A DNA stretch of 64,000 nt, from contig CM037778.1 of assembly GCA_021229015.1 (NCBI GenBank), forward strand, positions 14,165,294-14,229,293, given 5' to 3'. The DNA comes from Solen grandis (Eukaryota; Mollusca; Bivalvia; Adapedonta; Solenidae). Below, piece after piece: positions 10,809-23,376 of this stretch; the stretch's first letter is position 1, and each line of letters opens with the position of its first letter. Below the pieces are notes generated by a model. It ran no database searches. It was not told the DNA's origin and saw only the letters and a program-made list of their open reading frames with translations. The position numbers were made by a program, and so were the translations under genes.

Positions 10809-11060
10809 GGGGCCTCCATGGCCGAGCGGTTACAGTCTAGGACTACAAATCTCTCAGCCCCTCACTGCTGTGGGTTGGAATCCCGGTAGGGACTTCGGAT
10901 TTTTCATGTGAGGAAGCCTTCCAGCTGGCTTGTGGTAGGTCAGTTGTTCTACCCGAGTACCTTTGTGTACTCGGGGTCTTCCTCCACCTGTAATAAGCTG
11001 GACGTCGCTATATGATTGAAATACTATCGCAGCGACGGTAAACCCCAATACAACAACAAC
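10809..11060 (+). mobile_element. tRNA-derived SINE, family 1, best copy
   Basis: The head begins GGGGCCTCCATGGCCGAGCG. It carries a box A (TGGCCGAGCGGTT, 10819-10831) and a box B (GGTTGGAATCC, 10873-10883), the internal RNA polymerase III promoter of a Leu/Ser-type tRNA. A tRNA-unrelated body follows (GAGGAAGCCTTCCAGCTGGC, GTCTTCCTCCACCTGTAAT, GCTGGACGTCGCTATATGA), with a 3' end CAACAACAAC. This defines the family found at 6835, 8175, 12826, 42408, 46600 and 49818. Confidence 0.88.
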
Positions 11061-11224
11061 ATAAGATGTAGATATGATATATTTGTATGGATAGAGAGTG
11101 ACACAGCATTGTTAGATATAGTATCATTTCACTAAGAATAGGGATTTTTTTTTTAAATTGAGATGGGTGGTTCCATATCATGAATACCAAAGTTTGGAGT
11201 GAATGATGTGCGTAGCATGCCATC

Positions 11225-11494
11225 TGGGTTGAATTCAACAACAATACTTAGCGTTAAGTAAAACTAAATTCTTAAACTAGATAGATACACATTTCACCAT
11301 TACTATTTTATGAAATATTCAAGTACAAGACTAAGCTGAAATGAATAATAATAATTAGCTTGATAACTTATAACAATAATTGTTTAAGATGAAATATTTG
11401 GGCATTTTTATTAGAGAAACAAGGTTAATGAAAAATCGCCCTTATGTATTTAAGTATTACTTAGCGCTAAGAATTGTTGTTGGAATTCAACCCA
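11225..11494. mobile_element. TIR element, TGGGTTGAATTC family, copy 1
   Basis: The left end TGGGTTGAATTCAACAACAA and the right end TTGTTGTTGGAATTCAACCC plus A are inverted repeats. Adjacent subterminal segments (CTTAGCGTTAAGTAAAACT and AGTATTACTTAGCGCTAAG) are also mutually inverted. Length is 270 bp with no ORF. Related copies are at 38176-38419 and, shortened, 33208-33440. Confidence 0.75.
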
Positions 11495-11527
11495 GAGGTC
11501 AAAGTGATAGTGCAGTATGAAATAAAT

Positions 11528-12052
11528 CATGGTACTATACCTTTAAAGTACAACAGAATGTGATACTGTACCTCTAAAGTACAACAGAATGTGATACTGT
11601 GATATTGTACCTCTAAAGTACATCAAAATGTGATGCTGTGATATTGTACCTCTAAAGTACATCAGAATGTGATACTGTGATATTGTACCTCTAAAGTACA
11701 ACAGAATGTGATAATGTACCTCTAAAGTACAACAGAATGTGATAATGTACCTCTAAGTACAACAGAATGTGATATTGTACTTCTAAAGTACAACAGAATG
11801 TGATACTGTGATATTGTACCTCTAAAGTACAACAGAATGTGATAATGTACCTCTAAAGTACAACAGAATGTGATAATGTACCTCTAAGTACAACAGAATA
11901 TGATAATGTACCTCTAAAGTACAACAGAATGTGATATTGTACCTCTAAGTACAACAGAATGTGATATTGTACCTCTAAAGTACAACAGAATGTGATAATG
12001 TACCTCTAAAGTACAACAGAATGTGATACTGTACCTCTAAAGTACAACAGGC
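11528..12052. repeat. 28-38 bp minisatellite, about 16 units
   Basis: Units read GTACCTCTAAAGTACAACAG followed by AATGTGATA or the longer AATGTGATACTGTGATATT. Each unit contains a GTAC...GTAC inverted pair. Short and long units are interspersed irregularly, which suggests repeated unequal exchange. A GGTATCATGCCAC motif follows at 12064. Confidence 0.92.
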
Positions 12053-12825
12053 TGCTACTGCAGTGGGTATCATGCCACAAATACACAGATTGAAAGTATG
12101 AAATATGATAAGAATAACACTACTATAGTTACCTCAAGTTAACTGTTTCCAAATACCTGAAAAGAAAATGAAGACAAACTAAATTTTAACCTTTTAATTA
12201 AGTTGGCTTTTTAAGTAACACATTTTCTCCAGTGGTAGCCAAAAAATAAGTGTGTCTGAACTGGTAATTGTCTTATTTTTTTTGCCATTAAATTCTGAAA
12301 TTATACATATTTACATTTCTTTGTTGTGATTTATCTGCTATGTATGGACTGTAAATGTCAGCTAGATATGAAATCAGGTGAAGTTTAGACTGTTCATGTC
12401 TTTGATTGCTTAAACCAGACACTCACAGAGAGCATACCACTGGCAAGGGGGATAATCCTTGATGTCTACATGCTGAATCGTACCCTGAACACTGTAAAAT
12501 TCAAGTGATTCTATATCACCCAGGTTACATATTCTACACGAGTGATAATCACTAATAATTACACAAGAACTTATTTGTACTATACCATTATGGCATCTGA
12601 TTTGGGGCCCAATCTGTTTGACATTACAAAACACAGGAGAGAGTTGAATTTTCAAAATGAATGAAATTGGTTCAACCACAGTTATGATTTAATTATCAAA
12701 TCAGTCCAGACTGGTTTTTCAGTTTTAACAGACTTCCATCATGTAAAATCGTATTATTATATATCTTAGAAATAGCAGATCAGAAGGAAATCAGTTCTGA
12801 ATAGAATTTATGATGTTATTCCTTG
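12053..12825. other. No confident gene; one weak exon candidate
   Basis: The stretch is AT-rich. It contains a minus-strand open segment at 12491-12427 flanked by an ACAG acceptor and a GTGAGT donor, discussed as a tentative exon among the findings. Nothing else is recognised. Confidence 0.4.
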
Positions 12826-13010
12826 ACTTGACTAGTTGAGTTTACTGTGGCTTCGGCAGTATTTTAGTCATATAGCTACCTACTGCAAGCCAGCTGGAAG
12901 GCTTCCTCACATGAAAATCCGAATGACCCTGCCGGGATTCAAACCCACGTGGTGAGGGGCTGAGTGAGTGTTAAAGTCAGCGACTTTACCCTCTTGGCCA
13001 CGGAGGCCCC
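12826..13010 (-). mobile_element. SINE, family 1, internally deleted
   Basis: It shows the complete head in reverse complement (CTTGGCCACGGAGGCCCC at the right end; CAAACCCACGTGGTGAGGGG covers box B) and the AAGCCAGCTGGAAGGCTTCC body. It lacks the segment between TCATATAG and the tail that other copies have. Confidence 0.82.
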
Positions 13011-13303
13011 AATGTTATTCCTAAATTACTTATTAATTTCCAGTGTACTTTGAGTAGCTAACATTGACTTTAAGCATGATCTTGCATTATGCTTGGGACA
13101 TGAATCATTTCCATACGATCACTTGCATGGTTAAAGATTAACAGTACTTGTGTCAAATTCCTTTTCTTTTTTATTGACAATTAATCTTTTTTTTTTTTTA
13201 AAAAAGAAGAAAGTGAAATCATTAATTTTTGTGGGACACTAATTTTCATCAATTTCCTGGAGTGTTTTATCCACAAATATTAATCCCTATGAAAACTTGT
13301 CTC

Positions 13304-13545
13304 TTAACCCTTTCCCTCATATAGACTCATTTTGACGCACTCAATAGGTACCACATAAAGCCTGATCTGCAGAAAACCACAGTTAAACCTTACCAAATTT
13401 AATTATAAAGTCCTCATTTCCAGACCATTGAGGAGCAGCGAATAGCATAAAACCTGATCAGCCTGCGAGTTACTCGCAGGCTGATCTGGTTTTATGTTGT
13501 TCGCATAGGTCTTTTCATGGTTTCCTCTATGAGGGAAAGGGTTAA
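13304..13545 (+). mobile_element. 242-bp TTAA MITE, copy 1
   Basis: The element is bounded by TTAA and has terminal inverted repeats CCCTTTCCCTCATA / TATGAGGGAAAGGG. TTAA targets with CCC-starting termini are typical of piggyBac-type elements, so it is probably a non-autonomous piggyBac derivative. The interior holds a long hairpin (arms about GCGAATAGCATAAAACC plus GATCAGCCTGCGAG, loop TTA). Two arm changes versus the other copies leave G-U wobbles. There is no ORF. Confidence 0.9.
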
Positions 13546-13987
13546 ATATACCTCAAGTTTTCTAGAACATAGATCCACAAATAAATTAATGTACCTACGA
13601 AATTGCCTTAGGTTCATAATCAATGAAATTTAATGTCAATGAAAATTAATGATTTTACAGTAACAAACAAAGAGACCTGTTAGACAAACATACAGAATGA
13701 GAACACAAGAGTATATGGCTTATCTGTTTATAATTATGATACTTGGCTTTTGTGATAATGCAGAGAAATAAGTGAAAGTAAAAGTGGTGTAAATCATCCA
13801 CCTGCTAAGGCTATGTATAGGGCTCCACCAATTTAAATGTTTGTATAATTTGGGGAAAAATCTGTTGTAATACTGGTTAATGGGACAAGTTATTTCTTAA
13901 TTATTTTTAATGAAATATAATGATTTACCCATCTTTGCTCTGGGTTAAAACACCATTGGAATGTATAACGCAGGGAGAAATTTCCAG
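13546..13987. other. Spacer between two MITE copies, nothing seen
   Basis: This is AT-rich DNA separating two copies of the same MITE in the same orientation. No coding or structured feature is visible. Confidence 0.5.
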
Positions 13988-14229
13988 TTAACCCTTTCCC
14001 TCATATATACTCATTTTGACGCCCTCAATAGGTATCACATAAAGCCTGATCTGCAGAAAGCCAAACTCAAACCTTACCAAATTTAATTACAAAATCCTCA
14101 TTTCCAGACCACTGAGGAGCAGCGAACAGCATAAAACCTGATCAGCCTGCGAGTTACTCGCAGGCTGATCTGGTTTTATGCTGTTCGCATAGGTCTTTTC
14201 ATGGTTTCCTCTATGAGGGAAAGGGTTAA
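13988..14229 (+). mobile_element. 242-bp TTAA MITE, copy 2
   Basis: Same length and orientation as copy 1, with TTAA on both sides, TIR CCCTTTCCCTCATA and an intact hairpin (GATCAGCCTGCGAG TTA CTCGCAGGCTGATC). The two copies lie about 440 bp apart, so recombination between them could delete the intervening DNA. Confidence 0.9.
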
Positions 14230-14807
14230 GTGATGTTATCTTGGGTGTCCCTTGTCGGAAAAAAAAAATGATGTAAAATTAAACATGACATGAAACAAAT
14301 AAACTAATTAACCAAAGTTGTGGTATTTTTATAATGCAAGGGATTTGTTTGGCTATTAAGATCATTTGGATGTATTTTCAAGGGCTAATTAAATTACAAG
14401 AATGTTTTAGGTAAAGGCCTCTGAAACAAAAACATTATCAGTTCATGTTGAACATCCTGGCGGTCTTGATTTATCGGCACAATTGATGAAGAGAAATGCA
14501 CTCTAAATGTTCAAACTCAACTGTTGTACGAGTGTTTTTCATTGAAAATAATTTCTTCTGTTTCACATTTATACCGGCTCACTAGTTCAGAAATGTTAAA
14601 AATCGCACATATTGACCTCATCAGCATGGGATAGGGTCTGAAGTACTTTCAAGTAATATTGATAGGGCGTATGTTATGATCTGTTTGTAGAAGTATTAGT
14701 AATCACAGGAACTGCACCTTCAAGGAAAGTTTAAGCCCCTCCTTTTTAATTCTTAGACAGGTTATCTGCTAACAAACAGTATCACAAATAAATTCTGGTT
14801 TTTTTTT

Positions 14808-15053
14808 AGTCCCCTTCCGGTGTTTTCACCGGAGGGGTTATAGATTTGCCCTCCTTCTGTCCGTCCCTCTGGATGTCCGGAAATTTGGATCCCACAATAA
14901 CTTAAAAACCGTTTAAGATAATATTTTGAAAATTGGTATATGAATAAATGGCGGTTATGGAGATTCTGCACGTCCCTTTCTTGTTGTTTTTTGGGACCAA
15001 AATTCTGCTTGCTATGGTAACGTAAAAATTATGCACCTCACCAGTAGGGGACT
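14808..15053 (-). mobile_element. Short TIR element, AGTCCCC family, copy 2
   Basis: It begins AGTCCCCTTCCGGTG and ends CACCAGTAGGGGACT. Its interior is the reverse complement of 44-304 (for example TTGAAAATTGGTATATGAAT and GATTCTGCACGTCCC). It is non-autonomous with no meaningful ORF. Confidence 0.75.
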
Positions 15054-16803
15054 CATGTGTTACTTGTTTTTTTGTGTAAACCATGTCAACCATTGACTAC
15101 CTATTCCAGTGCAGCTGTTTGATAGCATGTAAGGCAATTTGAATACATTGGTAAACATTGTGAAGGTCCATTGCCATTTTGATTATTTTTATCAGATTCA
15201 CACTGAAATTTTATTTCAGGACATTTTATGCTTTTATTTGAATCAGTACAATATTAAAGTTTCAAAAGTATATGCAAAGCAATAAGGATTATGTTGATTT
15301 CTATTTGTTGCAAATATTGTTTGATTTTGTACAATCTTAAATACTTTTAACATTACTCAATTTTAAACTTTTAACATTACTCAATTTTAAACATTTAACA
15401 TTACTCAAAAAATTTTTTTTAACTTATATTAATAAAACTTATTTTCTTCATTTGAATGTGATAACACTGATTACAGTACATAACAGTCCTGTCACAAACG
15501 TGTGAATTCTTAAATTTAGCATCCCAGCTGCTGCTTTTTAATGCACAACTTTCTGTTTGATAACTTTTATGCAAAGAAAAAAAGATTGACACTTTACACA
15601 TCATATTTTTCCAATTAATAATACAATTGTATATGAACATATCTCTCTGCTTGGTTTGATTTGATGAAGATTGCCTGACAGTGTGAGGCCTGTTTTAGTT
15701 TGTGGGCATTATAAACACTGGGTGTGGTGGGGCATTGTTAAGGATTATACTATAATCATGTTGTAGACAGTTATGTCACAGGAACTCTTCACTTTCCTAA
15801 AGCTGCATGCTATTTTTTCTTCGTCTTTATTTTTAAGGACAAACCATTATCGGAACATTAATCAAGACAGACATTTCCATCAAACTATTTTCGCTTAGCA
15901 ATGCAGTAGGCTGTACAAAACTCCTCAAAGAACATATGCTTGATTACCTTAATTACAAAACATGTATGAATGTCTTGGCACCATTTTAATTGCAGATTTT
16001 ATACATAGTTGTAAAGGTGAATTTTGCCCAGGAGTTGTCAAAAAGATTAAGGAGATGCGTATATTTTTGGATATTTTGGACAGACTTTATAGGAGGAGTC
16101 CTGCCAGTCATTTGCATCTAATTTTCAGATCATCTCGGTGCACATATTAATTCTTCATATTATCCTCTCGACATAAAGTAAAGTGAAAGCTGTATGGGAA
16201 TCTAGTGCCATGTCCCTTTCCATCCTGTTGATAACAAAATTGACTTATAATAGTAGATTTAATGTTTCAATTGCATTAGTGCTTCAACTATTTAACACTG
16301 ACGTTATTAATTGTCACCAATCATCATGTGTATCAAATGACAAATAGGTGCAACAACACAGTGCTAATGTTAGAAATGATAGCTATCTATTGTAAATTTA
16401 CGACTGTGGTGCTACCAATATGTTGCATTGTTTGGGACTTACATGCCTGACTATGCTGACATCAAACATTATGCTGCTACCTTTATTTTGCACTTACTGT
16501 TTGGAACTACACCGGCCTTATCTTTGCATCAATTGTATTAGTGATACCACTTTTTGGCACCTGATGCTAAGAATTATAGTAATCTTTTTTTTCACTGGTC
16601 CACCCATATTTTTTTCAGTCAATTTATTTCATCTTCCAACATCTAATTCAGATGCTTTATCAGAAAGGGTTCTAAATTAGCTCAATTATTGGATAAACTG
16701 GTTGTTCACCAAGAGAACCCCTGGCAGGGGCTATCTCCCACAAATACTTACATCATTATAAATGCTCCATGCAGACAAAGGGAGCACATGTACCTTGTAC
16801 AGT
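15054..16803. other. AT-rich DNA, no gene seen
   Basis: Contains a small tandem repeat at about 15339-15405 (three units of CTTTTAACATTACTCAATTT type). Otherwise there is no feature I can support. The open stretches at 15419-15640 (minus), 15962-16150 (plus) and 16420-16680 (plus) have no recognisable domain. Confidence 0.5.
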
Positions 16804-17017
16804 TTAACCCTTTCCCTCATATAGATTCATTTTGACGCACTCAGTAGGTACCACATAAAGCCTGATCTGCAGAAAACCACAGTTAAACCTTACGAAATTT
16901 AATTATAAAGTCCTCATTTCCAGACCACTGAGGAGCAGCGAACAGCATAAAACCTGATCAGTTTTATGCTGTTCACATAGGTCTTTTCATGGTTTCCTCT
17001 ATGAGGGAAAGGGTTAA
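16804..17017 (+). mobile_element. TTAA MITE, copy 3, hairpin tip deleted
   Basis: Both TTAA ends and TIRs are present, but it is 214 bp long. The sequence jumps from AAAACCTGATCAG straight to TTTTATGCTGTTCAC, so about 28 bp covering the hairpin tip and one side are missing. Confidence 0.9.
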
Positions 17018-17364
17018 GCAGGATTCCATAACTTCCATTATGCCTTGTGAAGAGCATTTGAAGTCCGCTTCTATAACTACCTTGCCAAAGGTAAAGGTAA
17101 GAAAATATAGTGCCGAAGAAGAAATATCGAAGATACTGGAAAGTGAATTTTACATAAAAATTGTTTCAAATTCTTGCCATACTCCGTGCCATGATTTTGC
17201 AGGTATAGCCTCAGGTTAATGGACTCTGAAGAGGAGTTATCTGTGCATATATTGAGATGAAAGATAGTACCTTAATGCTTTATTCTGTATAAATCATATA
17301 ATACTTGCCCTGAACTGATTGCAATCAATACATTTAATTACTGTATTTATTTATTTTGTATCAG

Positions 17365-18160
17365 GGGCTATATATAGGAGTCACATCCTTCGGTTGGTAC
17401 GTTCGTCTGTCTGCAGGCGAAATTTGTCTGCGGTCTTTCTCAGCTACCTTGAATCAGATTTTGATCAAATTTACAAGACTGGAAAGTATCAAGTCTAGCT
17501 GGGAATATTGTTTTATATGAGTTATGGCCATTTGGGTATGTTTATTGAATATATTTAGTCTGTGTTATTTCTTGGCAGCCTTTGTTTGGATTTTGATTAT
17601 ACTTCACTACATTTATGAAATACAAAGCCTAGTTGCATATATCTTTGGCACATCAAGACCAACTTAATTTTAGATAAGTTTCAGCCCTTTGTTATATTCA
17701 TTATTGAATAAATTTCATCTGCATTGGTTTGTTTTCGATTTAACTTCATACAGAATAATCAGTACCAAACCTAGTTTAGAGCATATCATTGGCAGGTCAT
17801 GACTGGCTTGGTTTTAGATTACTATTATGGCTATATGTTATATTTATTGAATATATTTTGTCCATACTCCTACTCAGTAACAAATGCTCAGAAAGTCATT
17901 TAACTTCTGTACAAGTACCAAGCATAATTTCACATATTGTAGGCATGTTATATTTGCCTAAATTTTCACTGAGTTATGCCTTGTTATATACCTTTAGTTT
18001 TGTCTGTTCAATTTCTCAGCTATTATTGATCAAATTTTGATGGTATCAATGCTGTCAGTTGCGCATGTTCTTGGCACATCATGATTGGCTCAATTTTGAT
18101 TGATTTATTGCCCTTTATATTTATTTCATATATTTTGTCTGCAATACATAATGTATCAGA
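17365..18160 (+). repeat. Old, diverged tandem array, pearl-like core
   Basis: Three to five poorly conserved units of roughly 165-200 bp repeat phrases such as TATTGAATATATTTTGTC, CTTTGGCACATCA and AACTTAATTTTAGAT, after a GTACGTTCGTCTGTCTGC microsatellite-like start. The design matches the younger hairpin-headed elements, but head and tail are no longer identifiable. Confidence 0.45.
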
Positions 18161-20641
18161 GCTTTTCCTGGTTTTTGTGTGTTTTTATTTACATGATTTA
18201 ACTGTGCCATGATATTGATCATCTTCATTGATAGTTTTTATTTTGCTTTCTTTTCCTTTTACTTCTCCTTGGAATATTGCAGTTTTTTTGTGTGTTTTTT
18301 TTTAATTTGCTGTGTAAGTAAGTTAATCTCATTAATATTTTAAGAATCTTTAGAGCAGAATCTAAAAATTTGATTTGAATAAAATGGAAATTCAGTTGAG
18401 GGTCATGGGTCAGTGGGAAAGTTCACTGAGTCCAAAGGTTGTAAGTTTGAACCCAAACCTTCAAATGGGCGTTTACATGATCCTTTACTGTCATGTTCAT
18501 GCCACTGCATTAAGGTGAAGAAATATGAATAGTAAACCAAAATAATTTTGACTATCTTATATAAATAATGCCAGACTTTAATGATTTTTTTTTAATTTTA
18601 ATCCACAATGTCTTCCTCTGCATTTTACAACAAATATTTCCTTTCAGTGAGTCAATTGAACACTTGATTCTGCAATTATTCTCTAGTTTCTTCATTTGCA
18701 TGAAATATGAAAGCGTTTATCCATTGATTTATTGAACTTTAATACGGGTTAAAAGAACATGAAACCTAGTCTCCTGAATCTTGATCTTTGACATTGATTG
18801 TGAAATGAATGGAGTGTTTGGTTAGAACTATTTATTTCTCTGATATTGATATTTGAAGTGTTCTTTTGTGATGTCTTGCCATAGAGTTATATTGTATCTC
18901 AGCTGGATATAGAAATGGAGCATATGTTCCTGTATTATACTCACTTCTATAATTAGCTCAAATTTGTTCTTAAAATTTCTCGGTTTTCTTTGTGTGTGTG
19001 TTTTAAGTATCATTTTGGATACAATAGGGAATAAAAATAACATGGAGAAAGATATTTATAACATTATTCAGGTTTAATAATTTATGATGAGAATAGATAT
19101 ATTATCCTTTCACAATGATATTTAAGTAAGGAGTGTCAACTGTCAAAGCCAGGTCCCTAAATATGGCAGAATGACTTGAAAGCTATCGGAAACAGGAGCA
19201 TTTCTGTTTTTTGTTGGTTTTGTTTTTTTCATACATATCGTATTCAAGGAAATATTGAATCAAATAATGGTTCTTAATATTATATTCACTTATGATGTTT
19301 TAAGCATACAAGATTCACAATCATGGGGTATTTTTTTTTTTTTGTTATTAAGACTGACTTTTGAAACCTTAGATCCTTCCTCTAAGCATGGTGATGTATA
19401 TTAAAAGACATGCCTGATGTAAAAAAAAAAAAAAAAAAACAAAAACATTTATCATATAAAAATAATGAAATTTAAAAATGAGATTAATAAAAAATGATCA
19501 TGAAAATAAACATGAGCAAGTGGTGAATAATTTTCATGCTCTAACATTCTCATACAGGGTGCTTCTGATACACCGGCAGCACCCGTAATAGTTAACTTAT
19601 TTCAATATCTTCCTTGCAGCTCATATAGAGCAGGGAACCAAAGAACATTGCAGGTTTTACATAATGCAGGATTGACAGTGAAATTGTTTCATCTCTGTCT
19701 TTTTCTATTTATTTGCGGTAAGTTTTGAATGTGCATTTATCATATGGCAATGGGTAAAAAAATAGTTTTTGATAATCAGTGAGAAATGAATGTTAGTGTC
19801 TCAGTATATATTAATATATGGCTTTAACATGCATTTTAGTGTGATTGAAATTTGGTAGCTGATGTCACAAATATAAATTTCAATACCATTTGTTTGGTGC
19901 ACAGAATATTTGAGGGTATTACTAGTATTATAGCTCTATAAATATATAAGTTAATAAGATAAGGGAGGAATTGTAATGATTTGGAGTAGTAGGAATTTAG
20001 GGAAAAAATAAGAGATGAATTGTAACAGTTACAAGTAGCTGAGAAATTTATTAGATTCAGTTCTTATCTGTTTGTACTGTTCTTCAAAATCATTAACACT
20101 GCTTCCAGAACACACTTTATTATGATCTCTCTAGTCAATTTAGGAGTATTCACTGCTGTTCTTATCCCTTTTGACTGGAGAGCCCATTCCTTGAAGAACT
20201 GAAAATGGTGAAATTAGTGTTCTTAAGGCTTTAAGAAATATGACTTATTGTGAAATATTGGCATATATAATTTGGACTCAAATCATTGACCAGATTCTTG
20301 AAGGAGGAAGTGCTTAAATGACAAGCAAATAGTAATAACAGAGAGAAAATCAATGGGCACAGGTAATACCATTGTGTCAGAAGTGTTCTCACATATTAAT
20401 AATTCAGGCCAGGAAAATGTGGCTTCAATAGGTTAATAGGCTTCTGGGTGCGAGTTGGTGCCCTTCAAGTGCATCAGAAGATAGGATTGCGTAATCTTCT
20501 GTAAATGAGGGCATGTTACAACTGTGCACTCTACCCAGAGTCCTGTGATTACTGAACTGTTCTCCATAATTCTGCCTCAAGACAAGTTTGCTAGCCATTT
20601 TCTTCTTCTTTTTAGTTTATAACTTTCTTTTTCAAATAATT
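18161..20641. other. AT-rich DNA, no gene seen
   Basis: Contains poly-T and poly-A tracts (for example 18-19 A at about 19421-19439) and a weak tRNA-like B-box phrase (AAGTTTGAACCCAAACC, about 18443). No exon or known element is recognised. Confidence 0.5.
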
Positions 20642-21263
20642 TTAAAGCAGCTTATTCACGGATGATTGGTAAAAATTGAAAAAATAATTTTCTACTCTCC
20701 CTCATTATGTAGGTGAAGTCTTTGTTTCCTGACAAATAAACTTGTAGGTCACATTACATGGAAAACACTATTTTTTTTAAATGCAACTTAGGGGAAATCA
20801 ATTAAATATAGAATATGGTATCCTCGGTGCACAGGTGCTTCACCAGTTCAGAATAACGATTTCTTAAGTTCATCCTTTGAAGTAAATGCATGCGCAAAGA
20901 GTGAATGTGATCAGCCAAGTGACAGCAAATGAAAATAGAAAATCTAAATACAGCTTTTATAATTCTTAATATATAACCCTGATGAAGAACTAATGTAGGT
21001 CGAAACGTTGGAAATAAATATAGTTCATACCCATTGTCTTGAGATTGTTCGTTATACCCATTCACTTATTTCATAATTCTTTATATAGTTTCAATTCCAT
21101 CTGTGACTGTTTTGCCTGTGATGGGGAAACCACTCATTTTTTTAAAATCACAGATTGTTGTATTTGGTGACCATGCATCTGTAGATGGGTATTGATAGAC
21201 ATATCACACATTTAGTTAAAATCAAATTCTTAGTCAGTGACCATGTGTGAACAAGCTGCTTTG
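20642..21263 (-). mobile_element. TIR element, TTAAAGCAGCTTG family, copy 2
   Basis: Ends TTAAAGCAGCTTATTCACGG and GTGTGAACAAGCTGCTTTGA are inverted. The interior is in reverse orientation relative to the other three copies (AGAGTGAATGTGATCAGCC, CAGTTCAGAATAACGATTTC). It contains an extra segment at about 20970-21060 with CTGATGA and CGAAACGTTGG that the other copies lack and that may be an insertion. Confidence 0.7.
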
Positions 21264-22094
21264 AAGCAGGTCATGTGATATGTGTTTGAGTATGTCTTCC
21301 TTTTGTGTGAAAGTTGTATTAAAATTTTAAATTTCCACTCTCCTTAATTTACCCTGACACTCCCTTACCTCAGTCTCTTTCTATTACATCTTCAGTCTTC
21401 TTTTTTCATTCAAATATTTGTTTAATATGCAGTTCATATTCAGATACATTTATCTTCTGATTAGAAACAGAAGAAGAAATTTTGGGACCCAGAAAATCTT
21501 CCGTATTTCAGAAGTTTCCAGATTTTAGAAGGTATGGAGTTTGGAGGTTACACTGTACTCATGATTTATCATAATGGAAAGTACTGTCATGCATTTCACA
21601 TTTTTTGAAGCTTATCTTTTTTGCTGCAAAAATTTTGGTTCAAATTCAAAACTGTTTTTATTTAATTTTTCCTGAATCAATGTAAAAAATACCATACAAA
21701 CTAAGAAAGCAGGCCAGAATAAAACATCACTGGCACCCTGCAGCTCCTCTTGATCAATATCATAAAAAGTTGCTCTTTTTAAAGGCGAAAGGTTTGATCT
21801 TTGATCTGATTGCATGTGTAGGTAGATGCAACCACTTGTAGCATTATTACATTGGAATTCCTTACAGACCTTTTGAAGTTTCAGTGTTGTTCAAGAGTTA
21901 ATTGAAGTCAGATTGAACATGACTGTATTCATCTGGGGATGAAATGCATGGTGTGATTTGGTAAAGCAGGTCTATTAAAGTGGAATCATTTTTCAAGATT
22001 TTGTATTCGTTATGTGCTTTAGAAGATGGCTTTTATATGCCACATGGAGTAAAATATGTATTAAATTCCAATCTTTCGTCTAATTAAGCCTTTC
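21264..22094. other. No gene seen
   Basis: AT-rich single-copy-looking DNA. A minus open stretch at 21612-21815 has no recognisable motif. Confidence 0.5.
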
Positions 22095-22336
22095 TTAACC
22101 CTTTCCCTCATATATACTCATTTTGACGCCCTCAATAGGTATCACATAAAGCCTGATCTGCAGAAAACCACAATTAAACCTTACCAAATTTAATTACAAA
22201 ATACTCATTTCCAGACCACTAAGGAGCAGCGAACAGCATAAAACCTGATCAGCCTGCGAGTTACTCGCAGGCTGATCTGGTTTTATGCTGTTCGCATAGT
22301 TCTTTTCATGGTGTCCTCTATGAGGGAAAGGGTTAA
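22095..22336 (+). mobile_element. 242-bp TTAA MITE, copy 4
   Basis: Full length with TTAA ends, CCCTTTCCCTCATA TIRs and the perfect GATCAGCCTGCGAG / CTCGCAGGCTGATC inner stem. Confidence 0.92.
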
Positions 22337-23376
22337 CTTGTCTATTTTTCAAAGAAGAAATTGAGGTATTGTCATTATTCTGACACCTTAATAAAATTCA
22401 ACCTTGGCCAAAACTTCTAAACTAATAAACTTTCTGTCATCAAACTTCACATATTTGTTCACTATTGCGAGGGCTACATTCTCATCAAGGGCCATTACTC
22501 TTATATCCATTTTGACCAAATTTAACTCCCCCTTAAAAAATACTACCAAAAAACAGATCCACGTTGGCATCCGCATGCAGTGCTTTTGTTTTTCTTGTAG
22601 GTTTAGCATAATCTGATAACTCACAGTCACAGCTTTGATTCACTTTTTGAGGTATAATCAAGCATGTAGGATCTTTCCACATTGTTGAGTCAAGGTGGTG
22701 TATCAAGGTATTCATCACCTTCAGTGATAGCTCTAGTTATCATGTAACACTGTGGTATCATGCCACATGACTGGATTGTCACTGAGGTAGTGCAGATTTA
22801 TGCTGTGCATATCTTATCATGAGCAGACCTGGGTACTGTATTGTATTAGATTGCTTTGTAATTGTAAGACAATATTAACAAACAATTGATCTCGGGTAAG
22901 TAGTATGAAGTAGGTTATATTGACATTTGCATTATAATGGTGCGTATAGTACTCTGGCACTAGATATTTAGTCATAATTATGACCAGCCATTGAAAATAA
23001 AAGGAGTTCATTCATTTTTTTTCATTTCATCGAGATTGCGGCATTTAAAATTCAGAACCTTGTTTGTTGCTTAAGAATGTTGTTATGTTAATTAATTTAT
23101 CAGTATTGACTGTATAAATAACATTTTAACGTTAGATCAAGGTAGGTGTTTGTTGACATTAATGGTTGTATTCGGTTGATCACTGAAAACAAATTGTGTG
23201 ATTTACTACTGATTGATCTGGTTTGAAACAGATTTTTGTCCTCCTTATTTGCATCAAGAAACGGCCCTGAGGGAAACCAAGGTGATATGTTGGGTCCAGG
23301 AATTCACAGTCACATTTGTTAAATATATATTGTAAACAAAACTATACCTGTATAGTGGTATTGGCAGGTTATAGCT
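22337..23376. other. No gene; SINE family 2 core fragment
   Basis: GTGGTATCATGCCAC at 22752-22766 and the surrounding phrases match the core of SINE family 2 (see 38459-38760). The rest is AT-rich and unassigned. Overlapping open stretches on both strands at 22388-22718 have no domain I recognise. Confidence 0.45.

Noticed and set aside
10809..10890. Possible Leu/Ser tRNA gene
   Set aside because: Box A and B are present but the acceptor stem does not close and the sequence continues into the SINE body shared by other copies.
11528..12052. Regular direct repeats resembling a CRISPR array
   Set aside because: Units follow each other without unique spacers, vary in length and lie in a eukaryotic genome; it is a minisatellite.
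12133..12156. 24-nt minus-strand microexon with perfect CAG acceptor and GTAACT donor
   Set aside because: Only one frame is open and it ends two bases into a codon, whereas exon 8342-8732 needs an upstream exon ending after one base. There is no homology.
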